Shown here: positions 25,798 through 37,414 of the stretch, piece by piece | Numbering within the stretch: the stretch's first letter is position 1 | Layout: every line of letters starts with the position of its first letter | Origin: Flavobacterium sp. HBTb2-11-1 | GTDB taxonomy: Bacteria; Bacteroidota; Bacteroidia; Flavobacteriales; Flavobacteriaceae | DNA: 64,000 nt | Assembly (NCBI RefSeq): GCF_009826975.1 | Contig: NZ_WUMO01000001.1 | Span: 1,054,001 to 1,118,000, forward strand | Direction: 5' to 3' | Made by a program: the position numbers and the translations under genes | The notes under the pieces: model-generated | The model's input: only the letters and a program-made list of their open reading frames with translations | The model's database searches: none | What the model was told of the DNA's origin: nothing

Positions 25798-28700
25798 ATG
25801 ATAACAAATCAGACTGAAAGATTGAATTTTGCCTCTACAAAAAATATCCCTGACTATCCGGACTTCTTGGATGTTCAGGTTAAATCTTTTAAAGATTTCT
25901 TTCAATTAGAAACGAAATCTGACGAAAGAGGCAACGAAGGGTTATACAATACCTTCATGGAAAACTTCCCAATTACAGATACAAGAAATAACTTTGTATT
26001 GGAATTCCTAGATTATTTTGTTGATCCGCCACGTTATACAATTCAAGAATGTATAGAGAGAGGTCTTACTTATAGTGTGCCTTTGAAAGCTAGGTTAAAA
26101 CTATATTGTACAGATCCAGAACACGAAGATTTTGAAACAATTGTACAAGACGTTTATCTTGGAACAATTCCTTACATGACTCCTAGTGGTACTTTTGTTA
26201 TTAATGGTGCCGAGCGTGTTGTAGTATCTCAATTACACCGTTCTCCAGGGGTTTTCTTTGGACAGTCATTCCACGCAAATGGAACTAAACTTTATTCTGC
26301 GAGAGTAATTCCTTTTAAAGGATCTTGGATAGAATTCTCTACTGATATTAACAGCGTAATGTACGCGTATATCGATAGAAAGAAAAAATTACCTGTAACA
26401 ACTTTATTCCGTGCTATCGGTTTCGAGAGAGATAAGGATATCTTAGAGATTTTCGACTTAGCAGAAGAAATTAAAGTTTCTAAAACAGGAATTAAGAAAT
26501 ATATTGGAAGAAGACTTGCTGCGCGTGTTTTGAACACATGGCACGAGGATTTCGTAGATGAGGATACTGGAGAGGTAGTTTCTATCGAGCGTAACGAAAT
26601 CATCCTTGATCGTGATACTATTATCGACAAAGATAATGTTGAAGAGATCATCGATTCTAATGTAAAATCTATTTTGTTACATAAAGAGGATAACAATCAA
26701 GCAGATTATGCTATTATCCACAACACGTTACAAAAAGATCCAACTAACTCTGAAAAAGAAGCTGTAGAGCACATCTACCGTCAGTTGCGTAACGCTGAAC
26801 CGCCTGATGAAGAAACTGCTCGTGGTATTATAGATAAATTGTTCTTCTCTGACCAACGTTATAACTTAGGTGAAGTTGGTCGTTACAGAATGAACAAAAA
26901 ATTAGATTTAGATATCCCTATGGATAAGCAAGTGCTTACTAAAGAGGATATCATTACAATCGTTAAATATTTGATCGAGTTGATCAACTCTAAAGCAGAG
27001 ATTGATGATATTGATCACTTATCAAACCGTCGTGTTAGAACAGTTGGTGAACAATTGTCTCAACAATTCGGTGTTGGTTTAGCACGTATGGCTAGAACTA
27101 TTCGTGAGAGAATGAACGTTAGAGATAACGAGGTGTTTACACCAATTGATTTGATTAATGCTAAAACATTATCATCAGTTATCAACTCTTTCTTTGGTAC
27201 TAACCAGTTATCTCAATTTATGGATCAAACCAATCCATTAGCTGAGATTACACACAAAAGAAGACTTTCTGCACTTGGGCCAGGTGGACTTTCGAGAGAA
27301 AGAGCTGGTTTCGAGGTTCGTGACGTTCACTATACTCACTATGGTCGTTTATGTCCGATTGAAACTCCTGAGGGGCCAAACATTGGTTTGATTTCATCTC
27401 TTGGTGTATATGCGAAAGTTAACGGAATGGGATTCATTGAAACTCCATACCGTAAAGTTACAGATGGTGTTGTTGATTTAGAAAGCGCACCTATCTATTT
27501 AAGTGCTGAAGAAGAAGAAGGAAAAATGATTGCTCAGGCAAACATTGAGATGGATGCTTCAGGTAAAATTACAGCTAGTAATGTTATTGCTCGTGAAGAG
27601 GGTGACTTCCCGGTTGTTGAACCAAGTTCAGTACATTATACAGACGTTGCTCCTAACCAGATCGCTTCGATTTCTGCATCTTTGATTCCATTCTTGGAGC
27701 ATGATGATGCGAACCGTGCGTTGATGGGATCAAACATGATGCGTCAGGCAGTTCCTTTGATCCGTCCTGAAGCACCGATTGTTGGTACAGGTTTAGAGCG
27801 TCAGGTAGCTTCGGATTCAAGAGTTTTGATCAATGCTGAAGGGCATGGTACTGTTGAATACGTAGATGCTAATATCATTACTATTAAATACGATCGTACA
27901 GAAGACGAGAGAATGGTAAGTTTTGATGCTGATGAGAAAACGTACAACTTAATTAAATTTAGAAAAACCAATCAAGGTACAAGTATCAACTTGAAACCAA
28001 TCGTAAGAAGAGGTGATAGAGTTGTTCCTGGTCAGGTATTGTCTGAAGGATATGCTACTCAAAATGGAGAATTAGCTTTAGGTAGAAACTTAAAAGTTGC
28101 GTTCATGCCATGGAAAGGGTACAACTTCGAGGATGCGATTGTAATTTCTGAAAAAGTAGTTCGTGATGATATTTTTACTTCTATCCACGTTGATGATTAT
28201 TCATTAGAGGTTAGAGATACTAAGTTAGGAAATGAAGAGTTGACAAACGATATTCCTAACGTTTCTGAAGAAGCTACTAAAGATTTAGATGAAAACGGTA
28301 TGATCAGAATTGGAGCAGAGGTTAAGCCTGGCGACATTTTGATCGGAAAAATTACACCAAAAGGAGAATCAGATCCAACTCCAGAGGAGAAATTGCTTCG
28401 TGCAATCTTCGGGGATAAAGCTGGTGATGTGAAAGATGCTTCATTAAAAGCTTCTCCATCTTTACATGGTGTAGTTCTTGACAAAAAATTATTTGCAAGA
28501 GCCGTAAAAGATAAACGTAAACGTACTCAAGATAAAGATGCTTTAGGCGCTTTAGAAATGGAATTCGAAACTAAATTTGTTGAATTAAAAGACAGATTAG
28601 TAGAGAAATTATTCTTGATCGTTAACGGAAAAACATCTCAAGGTGTAATGAATGATTTGGGTGAAGAAGTTTTACCAAAAGGTAAAAAATATACTCAAAA

Positions 28701-29610
28701 AATGCTTTACGCAGTAGAGGATTTTGCTCACTTAAGCAAAGGTCAGTGGGTTGCTGATGACGCTACAAATAAAATGGTTAATGATTTGATTCATAACTAT
28801 AAAATTAAGCTGAACGACTTACAAGGAGCTTTAAGAAGAGAGAAATTCACTATTACAGTTGGAGATGAATTACCATCTGGAATTTTGAAATTAGCTAAGA
28901 TTTACATTGCTAAAAAACGTAAGTTAAAAGTGGGTGATAAAATGGCGGGTCGTCACGGTAACAAAGGTATTGTTGCTAGAATCGTTCGTCATGAAGATAT
29001 GCCTTTCTTAGAAGATGGAACACCAGTAGATATCGTATTGAATCCACTTGGGGTACCTTCACGTATGAACATTGGTCAAATTTATGAAACAGTATTAGGA
29101 TGGGCTGGTATGAACTTGGGTAGAAAATTTGCTACTCCAATCTTCGACGGAGCTTCTCTTGACGAAATCAATGCTTTGACTGATGAAGCTGGAGTACCGC
29201 GTTTCGGACATACTTACCTATATGATGGTGGTACTGGAGAGCGTTTTGCACAAAAAGCGACTGTGGGTGTAATTTACATGCTTAAATTAGGACACATGGT
29301 TGATGATAAGATGCACGCACGTTCTATTGGACCATACTCATTGATTACGCAACAGCCACTTGGAGGTAAAGCTCAATTTGGAGGTCAGCGTTTTGGAGAG
29401 ATGGAGGTTTGGGCACTTGAGGCTTATGGAGCTTCTAGTACACTACGTGAGATCTTAACTGTTAAGTCTGATGACGTTATTGGTAGAGCTAAAACTTACG
29501 AGGCTATCGTTAAGGGTGAAACTATGCCAGAACCAGGTTTACCAGAATCATTCAATGTATTAATGCACGAATTGAAAGGTCTAGGATTAGATCTTCGTTT
29601 GGAAGAATAA
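25798..29610 (+). CDS. rpoB: DNA-directed RNA polymerase subunit beta
   Basis: The 1270-residue catalytic beta subunit. Landmarks include the rifampicin-region segment [20 protein letters not shown] with [20 protein letters not shown] after it, the [17 protein letters not shown] motif, [20 protein letters not shown] and the C-terminal [20 protein letters not shown]. The ATG at 25798 is preferred to the TTG three bases upstream. The rifampicin-region residues visible in that stretch (Q, D, H, S) look wild type. The rpoC gene follows after 287 bases. Confidence 0.99.
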   Translation: MITNQTERLNFASTKNIPDYPDFLDVQVKSFKDFFQLETKSDERGNEGLYNTFMENFPITDTRNNFVLEFLDYFVDPPRYTIQECIERGLTYSVPLKARLKLYCTDPEHEDFETIVQDVYLGTIPYMTPSGTFVINGAERVVVSQLHRSPGVFFGQSFHANGTKLYSARVIPFKGSWIEFSTDINSVMYAYIDRKKKLPVTTLFRAIGFERDKDILEIFDLAEEIKVSKTGIKKYIGRRLAARVLNTWHEDFVDEDTGEVVSIERNEIILDRDTIIDKDNVEEIIDSNVKSILLHKEDNNQADYAIIHNTLQKDPTNSEKEAVEHIYRQLRNAEPPDEETARGIIDKLFFSDQRYNLGEVGRYRMNKKLDLDIPMDKQVLTKEDIITIVKYLIELINSKAEIDDIDHLSNRRVRTVGEQLSQQFGVGLARMARTIRERMNVRDNEVFTPIDLINAKTLSSVINSFFGTNQLSQFMDQTNPLAEITHKRRLSALGPGGLSRERAGFEVRDVHYTHYGRLCPIETPEGPNIGLISSLGVYAKVNGMGFIETPYRKVTDGVVDLESAPIYLSAEEEEGKMIAQANIEMDASGKITASNVIAREEGDFPVVEPSSVHYTDVAPNQIASISASLIPFLEHDDANRALMGSNMMRQAVPLIRPEAPIVGTGLERQVASDSRVLINAEGHGTVEYVDANIITIKYDRTEDERMVSFDADEKTYNLIKFRKTNQGTSINLKPIVRRGDRVVPGQVLSEGYATQNGELALGRNLKVAFMPWKGYNFEDAIVISEKVVRDDIFTSIHVDDYSLEVRDTKLGNEELTNDIPNVSEEATKDLDENGMIRIGAEVKPGDILIGKITPKGESDPTPEEKLLRAIFGDKAGDVKDASLKASPSLHGVVLDKKLFARAVKDKRKRTQDKDALGALEMEFETKFVELKDRLVEKLFLIVNGKTSQGVMNDLGEEVLPKGKKYTQKMLYAVEDFAHLSKGQWVADDATNKMVNDLIHNYKIKLNDLQGALRREKFTITVGDELPSGILKLAKIYIAKKRKLKVGDKMAGRHGNKGIVARIVRHEDMPFLEDGTPVDIVLNPLGVPSRMNIGQIYETVLGWAGMNLGRKFATPIFDGASLDEINALTDEAGVPRFGHTYLYDGGTGERFAQKATVGVIYMLKLGHMVDDKMHARSIGPYSLITQQPLGGKAQFGGQRFGEMEVWALEAYGASSTLREILTVKSDDVIGRAKTYEAIVKGETMPEPGLPESFNVLMHELKGLGLDLRLEE

Positions 29611-29626
29611 TAAAAGTTTTGAGTCA

Positions 29627-29658
29627 CAGTTTCAGTATTCAGTTAACACTGAAAACTG
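29627..29658 (+). other. Hairpin in the rpoB-rpoC spacer
   Basis: CAGTTTCAGT (29627-29636) can pair with ACTGAAAACTG (29648-29658) with one bulge. The loop region holds AGTTAACACT, the same string as in the rplL-rpoB hairpin at 25564-25573. No T-run follows, so it may be an RNA processing or stability site rather than a terminator. Confidence 0.4.
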
Positions 29659-29897
29659 AGACTGCTGACTATTACTAATAATATTAAAGTTTTTAAGATT
29701 TATACCCGTAACCCGTTCCGATTTTTTATAATAATGCAGGGCATTTTATAACTAGCACTTCAAATAAGAGTTTGAGGTTTAGAGAAGTAAACCGAGGTAA
29801 GCGCGATGATTTAACTCTTTTGAAAGCAATTTTTGAAAGATGGAGATTATGAAATCTAAAATCAATTTTTAACAGCAGTAAATCAATAGTAAAAACT

Positions 29898-32800
29898 ATG
29901 ATGAATAATAGAAACAATAAAGATAAGAATCCAGTAAAAAGATTTAACAAAATCTCTATTGGATTGGCTTCACCAGAATCTATCTTGAAAGAATCAAGAG
30001 GAGAGGTTTTAAAGCCAGAAACAATCAACTATAGAACTCACAAACCAGAGCGTGACGGACTTTTCTGCGAAAGAATCTTCGGACCAGTAAAAGATTTTGA
30101 ATGTGCTTGTGGTAAGTATAAAAGAATTCGTTACAAAGGTATCATCTGTGACCGTTGTGGTGTTGAAGTTACTGAGAAAAAAGTACGTCGTGATAGAGTA
30201 GGACACATCAACCTTGTTGTGCCAATTGCTCACATCTGGTACTTCAGATCTCTTCCAAACAAAATTGGTTATATCCTTGGTCTTCCATCTAAGAAATTAG
30301 ATATGATCATTTACTACGAAAGATACGTAGTAATTCAGCCAGGTATTGCTAAAAATGCAGATGGAGAATCATTACAAAGATTAGATTTCTTAACTGAAGA
30401 AGAATACTTAAATATTTTAGATACTCTTCCGCAAGAAAACCAATATTTAGACGATTTAGATCCTAATAAATTTGTTGCCAAAATGGGAGCAGAGTGTATT
30501 ATGGATTTATTAGCTCGTATTGACCTAGATGCTTTATCTTATGAATTAAGACACAGTGCTAACAACGAGACTTCTAAACAAAGAAAAACTGAAGCTTTAA
30601 AAAGATTGCAAGTTGTTGAGTCTTTCCGTGAGTCTAACGAAAACCGCGAAAACCGTCCAGAATGGATGATCATGAAAGTGGTTCCAGTTATCCCACCAGA
30701 ATTACGTCCGCTTGTTCCACTTGATGGAGGTCGTTTTGCAACTTCAGATTTGAACGATTTATATCGTCGTGTAATCATCCGTAACAACCGTTTGAAAAGA
30801 TTAATGGAGATTAAAGCTCCAGAAGTGATCTTAAGAAACGAGAAGCGTATGTTGCAAGAATCTGTAGATTCATTATTCGATAACACACGTAAAGCTTCTG
30901 CTGTTAAAACAGAATCAAACAGACCATTAAAATCATTATCTGACTCTTTAAAAGGTAAACAAGGACGTTTCCGTCAAAACCTTTTAGGAAAACGTGTGGA
31001 TTATTCTGCTCGTTCGGTAATCGTCGTTGGTCCAGAGTTAAAATTATATGAGTGCGGATTGCCAAAAGATATGGCTTCTGAGTTGTACAAACCATTCGTT
31101 ATCCGTAAATTGATCGAAAGAGGTATTGTAAAAACAGTAAAATCTGCTAAGAAAATCATTGATAAGAAAGAGCCTGTAGTTTGGGATATCCTTGAAAACG
31201 TAATTAAAGGACACCCAGTATTACTGAACCGTGCTCCTACTTTGCACAGACTTGGTATTCAGGCTTTCCAGCCAAAATTAATTGAAGGAAAAGCAATCCA
31301 GTTACACCCATTAGTATGTACGGCATTCAACGCCGATTTCGATGGTGACCAGATGGCGGTACACTTACCATTAGGGCCAGAGGCTATTTTAGAGGCACAA
31401 TTATTAATGTTGGCTTCTCACAATATCTTGAACCCTGCAAATGGTGCTCCAATTACTGTACCTTCTCAGGACATGGTCTTGGGTCTATACTATATGACCA
31501 AAGAACGTATTTCTACAGAAGATCACAAAATTATCGGACAAGATTTAACTTTCTATTCTGCTGAAGAAGTAAACATTGCATTAAACGAAGGAAGATTAGA
31601 ATTGAATGCTCGTGTGAAAATTAGAGCAAAAGATTTTAATGAGAACGGAGAGTTAGTGTACAAAATCATCCAGACAACTGCAGGACGTGTATTATTTAAC
31701 GAAGTAGTACCAGAAGCAGCTGGATATATCAATGACGTATTGACTAAGAAAAACCTTAGAGATATTATCGGACACATTTTAAGTGTGACTGATGTACCTA
31801 CAACGGCAGCTTTCTTGGATAATATGAAAGATATGGGGTATAAATTCGCATTTAGAGGAGGTTTATCATTCTCTTTAGGTGATATTAGAATTCCAGAACA
31901 AAAAACAAAGTTAATTGCAGATGCCAGAGAGCAAGTTGAAGGTATCTCAACTAACTATAACATGGGTCTTATCACAAATAACGAGCGTTACAACCAAGTT
32001 ATTGACGTATGGACTTCAGCAAATGCTCAGTTGACAGAGTTAGCAATGAAAAATATTAGAGAAGACCAACAAGGTTTCAACTCTGTATATATGATGCTTG
32101 ACTCTGGGGCGAGGGGGTCTAAGGAGCAGATTCGTCAGTTAACTGGTATGCGTGGTTTGATGGCTAAGCCTAAAAAATCTACTGCTGGTGGTGGTGAGAT
32201 TATTGAAAACCCGATTCTTTCTAACTTTAAGGAAGGTCTTTCGATCCTTGAATACTTCATTTCTACTCACGGTGCTCGTAAAGGTCTTGCGGATACGGCT
32301 CTTAAAACAGCCGATGCTGGTTACTTAACAAGAAGGCTTCATGACGTTTCTCAAGATGTTATTGTTAACATCGAGGATTGTGGAACTTTAAGAGGTGTTG
32401 AAGTTGCTGCCTTGAAGAAAAATGAGGAAATCGTTGAATCTTTAGGTGAGAGAATTTTAGGACGTGTTGCTTTACAAGACGTTATCAATCCTCTTACTAA
32501 CGAGATTATGGTTAGATCTGGAGAACAAATTACAGAATCAATTGTTAAGACTATCGAAGCGTCTCCAATTGAGAAAGTTGAAGTTAGATCTCCATTAACT
32601 TGTGAAGCTTTAAAAGGTATTTGTGCTAAATGTTACGGTAGAAACTTAGCTACTGGTAAGATGACACAAAGAGGTGAAGCTGTCGGAGTTATTGCAGCTC
32701 AGTCTATTGGAGAGCCAGGTACACAGTTGACACTTCGTACGTTCCACGTTGGAGGGGTTGCTGGAGGTATCTCTGAAGAGTCTAGTATTGTTACAAGATT

Positions 32801-34205
32801 CAACGGTAGACTTGAAATCGAAGATTTAAAAACAGTTAAAGGTGAAGATAGTGAAGGTAACGAAGTTGATATCGTTGTATCACGTTCTACAGAGTTGAAA
32901 TTAATTGACGAAGGAACCGGAATTGTTTTAAATACACATAACATTCCTTACGGATCTAGTATTTTTGTAAATGATGGAGATGTAGTTACTAAAGGAACTG
33001 TAATCTGTAAGTGGGATCCATATAATGGTGTAATTGTTTCTGAGTTTACAGGTAAGATTGCTTACGAAGACTTAGAACAAGGACAATCATACATGGTTGA
33101 AATCGATGAGCAGACTGGTTTCCAAGAAAAAGTAATTTCTGAGGCTAGAAACAAAAAATTAATCCCAACTTTATTAGTTTATGGTAAAGAAGGTGAATTG
33201 ATACGTTCATACAACTTACCAGTAGGTGCACACTTAATGGTTGAGAATGGTGAGAAAATTAAAGCAGGTAAAGTATTAGTAAAAATCCCACGTCGTTCTT
33301 CTAAAGCGGGCGATATTACGGGAGGTTTACCAAGAATTACTGAGCTTCTTGAGGCTCGTAACCCTTCAAACCCAGCAGTTGTATCTGAAATTGACGGTGT
33401 TGTATCATTCGGTAAAATTAAGAGAGGTAACCGTGAGATCGTTATCGAGTCTAAATTCGGTGAGGTTAAAAAGTATCTAGTGAAACTTTCAAGCCAAATC
33501 TTAGTACAAGAAAATGACTTCGTAAGAGCGGGAGTTCCATTGTCTGATGGTGCAATTACGCCAGATGATATCTTAAGAATTCAAGGTCCGGCTGCTGTTC
33601 AACAGTACTTGGTAAATGAAATTCAAGAGGTTTACCGTTTACAAGGGGTAAAAATCAATGACAAACACTTCGAGGTTGTAATTCGTCAAATGATGCGTAA
33701 AGTTAAAGTTGAAGATCCAGGAGATACTCTATTCTTAGAAGATCAATTGATCCACACTAAAGACTTTATCCTTCAAAATGATAAATTATATGGTATGAAA
33801 GTGGTTGAAGATGCTGGAGATTCTTCAGTATTAAAACCAGGTCAGATCATTACGCCTCGTGAGTTACGTGATGAAAATTCATTATTGAAACGTACAGATA
33901 AAAATCTTGTTGTAGCAAGAGATGTAATTACTGCAACTGCAACGCCAGTTCTACAAGGTATTACAAGAGCTTCGTTACAAACTAAATCATTCATTTCTGC
34001 GGCTTCATTCCAGGAGACAACGAAAGTACTTAACGAAGCTGCAGTAGCTGGTAAAGTAGATGATCTAGAAGGATTAAAAGAAAACGTAATTGTTGGACAC
34101 AGAATCCCTGCCGGAACTGGTATGAGAGAATACGATAACACAATCGTAGGATCTAAAGATGATTACAATGAAATGATGGCTAATAAAGAAGAATACATTT
34201 ATTAA
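29898..34205 (+). CDS. rpoC: DNA-directed RNA polymerase subunit beta'
   Basis: The 1435-residue beta' subunit. The N-terminal zinc ribbon is [19 protein letters not shown], the active-site Mg triad is in [14 protein letters not shown], the bridge-helix/trigger region follows ([23 protein letters not shown], here [20 protein letters not shown]), and the second zinc site is in [16 protein letters not shown]. Two ATG codons stand in tandem at 29898 and 29901 and either may be used. It ends 10 bases before the DUF3467 gene. Confidence 0.99.
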   Translation: MMNNRNNKDKNPVKRFNKISIGLASPESILKESRGEVLKPETINYRTHKPERDGLFCERIFGPVKDFECACGKYKRIRYKGIICDRCGVEVTEKKVRRDRVGHINLVVPIAHIWYFRSLPNKIGYILGLPSKKLDMIIYYERYVVIQPGIAKNADGESLQRLDFLTEEEYLNILDTLPQENQYLDDLDPNKFVAKMGAECIMDLLARIDLDALSYELRHSANNETSKQRKTEALKRLQVVESFRESNENRENRPEWMIMKVVPVIPPELRPLVPLDGGRFATSDLNDLYRRVIIRNNRLKRLMEIKAPEVILRNEKRMLQESVDSLFDNTRKASAVKTESNRPLKSLSDSLKGKQGRFRQNLLGKRVDYSARSVIVVGPELKLYECGLPKDMASELYKPFVIRKLIERGIVKTVKSAKKIIDKKEPVVWDILENVIKGHPVLLNRAPTLHRLGIQAFQPKLIEGKAIQLHPLVCTAFNADFDGDQMAVHLPLGPEAILEAQLLMLASHNILNPANGAPITVPSQDMVLGLYYMTKERISTEDHKIIGQDLTFYSAEEVNIALNEGRLELNARVKIRAKDFNENGELVYKIIQTTAGRVLFNEVVPEAAGYINDVLTKKNLRDIIGHILSVTDVPTTAAFLDNMKDMGYKFAFRGGLSFSLGDIRIPEQKTKLIADAREQVEGISTNYNMGLITNNERYNQVIDVWTSANAQLTELAMKNIREDQQGFNSVYMMLDSGARGSKEQIRQLTGMRGLMAKPKKSTAGGGEIIENPILSNFKEGLSILEYFISTHGARKGLADTALKTADAGYLTRRLHDVSQDVIVNIEDCGTLRGVEVAALKKNEEIVESLGERILGRVALQDVINPLTNEIMVRSGEQITESIVKTIEASPIEKVEVRSPLTCEALKGICAKCYGRNLATGKMTQRGEAVGVIAAQSIGEPGTQLTLRTFHVGGVAGGISEESSIVTRFNGRLEIEDLKTVKGEDSEGNEVDIVVSRSTELKLIDEGTGIVLNTHNIPYGSSIFVNDGDVVTKGTVICKWDPYNGVIVSEFTGKIAYEDLEQGQSYMVEIDEQTGFQEKVISEARNKKLIPTLLVYGKEGELIRSYNLPVGAHLMVENGEKIKAGKVLVKIPRRSSKAGDITGGLPRITELLEARNPSNPAVVSEIDGVVSFGKIKRGNREIVIESKFGEVKKYLVKLSSQILVQENDFVRAGVPLSDGAITPDDILRIQGPAAVQQYLVNEIQEVYRLQGVKINDKHFEVVIRQMMRKVKVEDPGDTLFLEDQLIHTKDFILQNDKLYGMKVVEDAGDSSVLKPGQIITPRELRDENSLLKRTDKNLVVARDVITATATPVLQGITRASLQTKSFISAASFQETTKVLNEAAVAGKVDDLEGLKENVIVGHRIPAGTGMREYDNTIVGSKDDYNEMMANKEEYIY

Positions 34206-34215
34206 TTAGGAAACT

Positions 34216-34527
34216 ATGAGTAATCCGAAACAACAACAAGAGCAAATTAATATTGAGCTAGACGAAACTGTCGCAGAAGGAATTTATTCTAATCTTGCGA
34301 TTATTAATCACTCATCATCTGAGTTTGTTTTAGATTTTGTGAGCATTATGCCAGGTATTCCTAAGGCCAAGGTAAAGTCAAGAATTGTCTTGACACCACA
34401 ACATGCTAAAAGATTATTGAGAGCTATAGGTGAAAACATCCACAGATTTGAGGCCGCTCATGGCGAAATCAAAGAAACGGAACAAGCACCAATTCCGCTT
34501 AATTTTGGTCCAGCTGGACAAGCATAA
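34216..34527 (+). CDS. DUF3467 family protein
   Basis: A 103-residue cytoplasmic protein with the DUF3467 pattern: EGIYSNLAIINHSSSEFVLD, then FVSIMPGIPKAKVKSRIVLT and AKRLLRAIGENIHRFE. The function is unknown. It lies 10 bases after rpoC and ahead of a strong terminator, so it is the last gene of the rpoBC transcript. This position is, as I recall, common in Bacteroidetes, suggesting a link to transcription, which is only inference. Confidence 0.85.
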   Translation: MSNPKQQQEQINIELDETVAEGIYSNLAIINHSSSEFVLDFVSIMPGIPKAKVKSRIVLTPQHAKRLLRAIGENIHRFEAAHGEIKETEQAPIPLNFGPAGQA

Positions 34528-34533
34528 ATTTTA

Positions 34534-34562
34534 AAAGCCCCTTTTTTAAGGGGCTTTTTTTA
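34534..34562 (+). terminator. Intrinsic terminator of the rpoBC operon
   Basis: AAAGCCCCTT and AAGGGGCTTT form a perfect 10-bp stem with a short T-loop, followed by a T-run. It ends the whole tRNA-tuf-rpl-rpo block. Confidence 0.92.
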
Positions 34563-34846
34563 TGGTTAATGGATAAAAAGTGCAGTTCATCGGATTTAAT
34601 TTATTTTAGTCGACTAAGTTTCATCTCTAATGAATATTGTTTTAACTTTCTATAACCTAAAAAGATTGAATTTTGAAATATAATGACTTAGTAAAGGTTA
34701 GTTTAATTCAAATTATAAAAAAGCGCTAATTTAATATTAGCGCTTTTTTTATTCTGATTTTTTTTTCTATTCTTCCCAACCTTTCGATGCAAAATGTACT
34801 CTATATAAGTAAATAGTCTGTGAAAGATTTTAACTTAAAAAGAGAC
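34563..34846. other. Intergenic spacer with a second terminator
   Basis: Together with the terminator before it this makes a 319-base gap between the DUF3467 gene and the Cys-rich protein gene. Apart from the hairpin at 34717-34751 it holds only A+T-rich sequence. No ORF, RNA gene or promoter-type TAnnTTTG was seen. Confidence 0.5.
34717..34751. terminator. Second intrinsic terminator-like hairpin
   Basis: AAAAAAGCGCTAAT and ATTAGCGCTTTTTT form a long stem with a short loop and a T-run. With the rpoBC terminator 150 bases upstream it makes a double stop. Confidence 0.8.
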
Positions 34847-35587
34847 ATGATGAAAAAGAAATTCACCTTAGAAATAGCAAATCCTTGTTCTGAAAATTTT
34901 GATAAAATGATTCCAAATTCAGAGGGCTCATTTTGTAATTCATGTATGAAGAATGTAATTGATTTGAGCAAGAAAACGAATTCAGAAGTTGCTAAATTCA
35001 TTACTGAAAATAAAGATAAATCTATTTGTGCAAGGCTGAAAACAACACAGTTGGAAGAACAGTTTGAATACAATGAAACTTCTAAAATCAATACTTTGAA
35101 ATATGCTGCAGTTGCTGCATCTGTATTATTGGCATCAAATGTTTCAGCGCAAGAAAAAGAAACTGTTAAAACAGAAATAAACTGTCTGAAGCCCAACAAT
35201 ACTTATAAAGTAGGCAAAGTAGATTATAATCACGCTTCAAATGCTGAAATTTCTATAATTATAAAAGGAAAATTGTTGGAATCAAAAACAAACAAACCTT
35301 TTAATAGAGAAATCTATCCTAATTTGATGCTTGCGGTTGACGGTGCACAAAATCCGGTGAAAGTAAATCCTAAAACAGGTGAATTTTCTATAACGGCCAA
35401 GGTTTTGAAGAATAGTAAAACACTAATGGTAACAATTACAGCAAATGATTATTATTTGTCAAAAGAAATAGCCTTTGATGTACAGTCTGCTAAAAATAAC
35501 GTTTTGATAAAAAATATAATTATTGCTTCTAATGAGCTTAACAAAATTTATATCGCGGGCGGATTAGGAATTAACTACACAAAATAA
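34847..35587 (+). CDS. Anchored protein with cytoplasmic four-Cys domain and periplasmic regulatory-like domain
   Basis: A 246-residue protein of unknown function. The N-terminal 65 residues have no export signal but carry Cys14, Cys30, Cys33 and Cys61 (ANPCSENFDKM, GSFCNSCMKNVIDLSKK), a pattern I recall at the N-terminus of many Bacteroidetes proteins and plausible for zinc binding. A hydrophobic segment follows at about 83-103, ending SNVSAQ. The remainder resembles a carboxypeptidase-regulatory-like beta sandwich (IIIKGKLLESKTNKPFNREI). ATG codons at 34847 and 34850 are both possible. The layout suggests an inside domain joined to an outside domain, possibly a sensor; that is inference. 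Confidence 0.6.
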   Translation: MMKKKFTLEIANPCSENFDKMIPNSEGSFCNSCMKNVIDLSKKTNSEVAKFITENKDKSICARLKTTQLEEQFEYNETSKINTLKYAAVAASVLLASNVSAQEKETVKTEINCLKPNNTYKVGKVDYNHASNAEISIIIKGKLLESKTNKPFNREIYPNLMLAVDGAQNPVKVNPKTGEFSITAKVLKNSKTLMVTITANDYYLSKEIAFDVQSAKNNVLIKNIIIASNELNKIYIAGGLGINYTK

Positions 35588-35620
35588 TCATCAAAATTAC
35601 ATATTGGGGAATGTAAATGA

Positions 35621-35656
35621 AAAGGGCTGTCTAAATAAATTGACAGCCTTTCTTAT
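35621..35656. terminator. Bidirectional intrinsic terminator
   Basis: AAAGGGCTGTC (35621-35631) pairs with GACAGCCTTTC (35642-35652), with T-rich sequence on the plus side and an A-rich flank on the other. It lies between the Cys-domain gene and the convergent prfC. Confidence 0.85.
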
Positions 35657-35675
35657 ATTTTTAATCTAAAGTAAA

Positions 35676-37268
35676 TTAATCAAACTCAGAGGTAAAGTAT
35701 AATTTCACGGATGGATATTTACTTTGCGTCATTTGAATAGTAAAATCAGAATCAGCTAAGAATACTAATTGTCCGTATTTATCATGAGCCAAGAATTTTT
35801 GTTTAATACGTTTAAACTCTTTAAATTCCTCATTTTTAGCGTCATCAGGTTTAACCCAGCAAGCTTTATGCACTGGGAAGTTTTCGTAAGTACATTTAGC
35901 TCCGTATTCGTGTTCTAGACGATATTGAATAACCTCATATTGAAGCGCTCCAACCGTTCCGATAACTTTACGATTGTTCATTTCTAAAGTAAACAACTGA
36001 GCAACTCCTTCATCCATTAATTGGTCAACTCCTTTTTCCAATTGTTTCGCTTTCATTGGATCAGCATTATTGATGTATCTAAAATGCTCAGGAGAGAAAC
36101 TTGGAATACCTTTAAAACTCATGATTTCGCCTTCAGTTAAAGTATCACCAATTTTAAAGTTTCCAGTATCGTGTAAACCCACAATATCACCAGGATAAGA
36201 AATATCTACAATTTCTTTTTTCTCAGCAAAAAATGCATTCGGACTAGAAAATTTTAGATTTTTCTTTTGGCGAACGTGGTAGTAAGGTTTATTTCTTTCG
36301 AAAGTTCCAGAAACGATTTTGATAAATGCTAAACGGTCACGGTGTTTTGGATCCATGTTAGCGTGGATTTTGAAAACAAATCCAGTCATCTTCTCTTCTG
36401 TAGGTTCAACTGTACGAGTTTCAGAATCTTTTGCTCTTGGAGAAGGAGCAATTGTAATGAAACAGTCTAATAGTTCGCGAACTCCAAAGTTATTCAAAGC
36501 AGAACCAAAGAATACTGGTTGGATTTTTCCATCTAAATAATCTTGGCGTTCAAATTTTGGGTAAACCTCATCAATTAGTTCTAATTCTTCTCGAAGCTTA
36601 TTAGCAGCTTTTTCTCCCACAATTTTATCCAATTCAGGATTGTTCTGTACATCAGAAAAAGCAATTGTTTCTTCGATATTTTTACGGCTATCTCCGCTGA
36701 AAAGGTTAATGTTTTCTTCCCATAAATTATAAATTCCTTGGAAATCATAACCCATTCCGATTGGGAAACTTAAAGGTGTTACTTTCAATCCTAATTTTTG
36801 TTCAACCTCATCCATTAGATCGAAAGCATCTTTACCTTCACGGTCTAATTTATTGATGAAAACAATCATTGGAATGTTACGCATTCTACAAACAGCAACC
36901 AATTTTTCTGTTTGCTCCTCAACCCCTTTTGCAACGTCAATTACAACAATTACACTATCAACAGCGGTTAAAGTTCTAAAGGTGTCTTCGGCAAAATCCT
37001 TGTGTCCAGGAGTATCAAGGATATTGATTTTTTTATCTTTATAATTAAAAGCAAGCACAGAAGTCGAAACCGAGATACCTCTCTGACGCTCGATTTCCAT
37101 AAAGTCACTCGTTGCTCCTTTTTTAATTTTATTGTTTTTTACCGCTCCAGCTTCCTGAATAGCACCTCCAAACAACAGTAATTTTTCAGTTAAAGTTGTT
37201 TTACCGGCATCAGGGTGCGAGATAATTCCAAATGTTCTTCTGCGTTGTATTTCTTTTAAAAAGCTCAT
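35676..37268 (-). CDS. prfC: Peptide chain release factor 3
   Basis: A 530-residue GTPase that recycles RF1/RF2 from terminating ribosomes. The G domain has GIISHPDAGKTTLTEKLL near the N-terminus, RGISVSTSVLAF, ILDTPGHKDFAEDT and FINKLDREG. The RF3-specific C-terminal domain contains QYEVIQYRLEHEYGAKC. Length matches E. coli RF3 (529). It is monocistronic, with a terminator shared with the convergent neighbour. Confidence 0.97.
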   Translation of the reverse strand: MSFLKEIQRRRTFGIISHPDAGKTTLTEKLLLFGGAIQEAGAVKNNKIKKGATSDFMEIERQRGISVSTSVLAFNYKDKKINILDTPGHKDFAEDTFRTLTAVDSVIVVIDVAKGVEEQTEKLVAVCRMRNIPMIVFINKLDREGKDAFDLMDEVEQKLGLKVTPLSFPIGMGYDFQGIYNLWEENINLFSGDSRKNIEETIAFSDVQNNPELDKIVGEKAANKLREELELIDEVYPKFERQDYLDGKIQPVFFGSALNNFGVRELLDCFITIAPSPRAKDSETRTVEPTEEKMTGFVFKIHANMDPKHRDRLAFIKIVSGTFERNKPYYHVRQKKNLKFSSPNAFFAEKKEIVDISYPGDIVGLHDTGNFKIGDTLTEGEIMSFKGIPSFSPEHFRYINNADPMKAKQLEKGVDQLMDEGVAQLFTLEMNNRKVIGTVGALQYEVIQYRLEHEYGAKCTYENFPVHKACWVKPDDAKNEEFKEFKRIKQKFLAHDKYGQLVFLADSDFTIQMTQSKYPSVKLYFTSEFD

Positions 37269-37287
37269 ATTTTGTATAAATAGGTTG

Positions 37288-37295
37288 CAAAAGTA
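37288..37295 (-). promoter_or_regulatory. Putative -7 promoter element of prfC
   Basis: On the minus strand TACTTTTG matches TAnnTTTG and ends 20 bases before the prfC ATG. No TTG box at the proper distance was found. Confidence 0.4.
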
Positions 37296-37414
37296 CTATT
37301 AAATACGGCTTTATGAAAATATTCAGTTCGTAAATTTGGAAGTCTTTATTATTAGAAGGTTTTTTTAGAAAAAAATAAGGCTGTTTTGCAACAGCCTTAA
37401 ATAGTCATTTTAAA

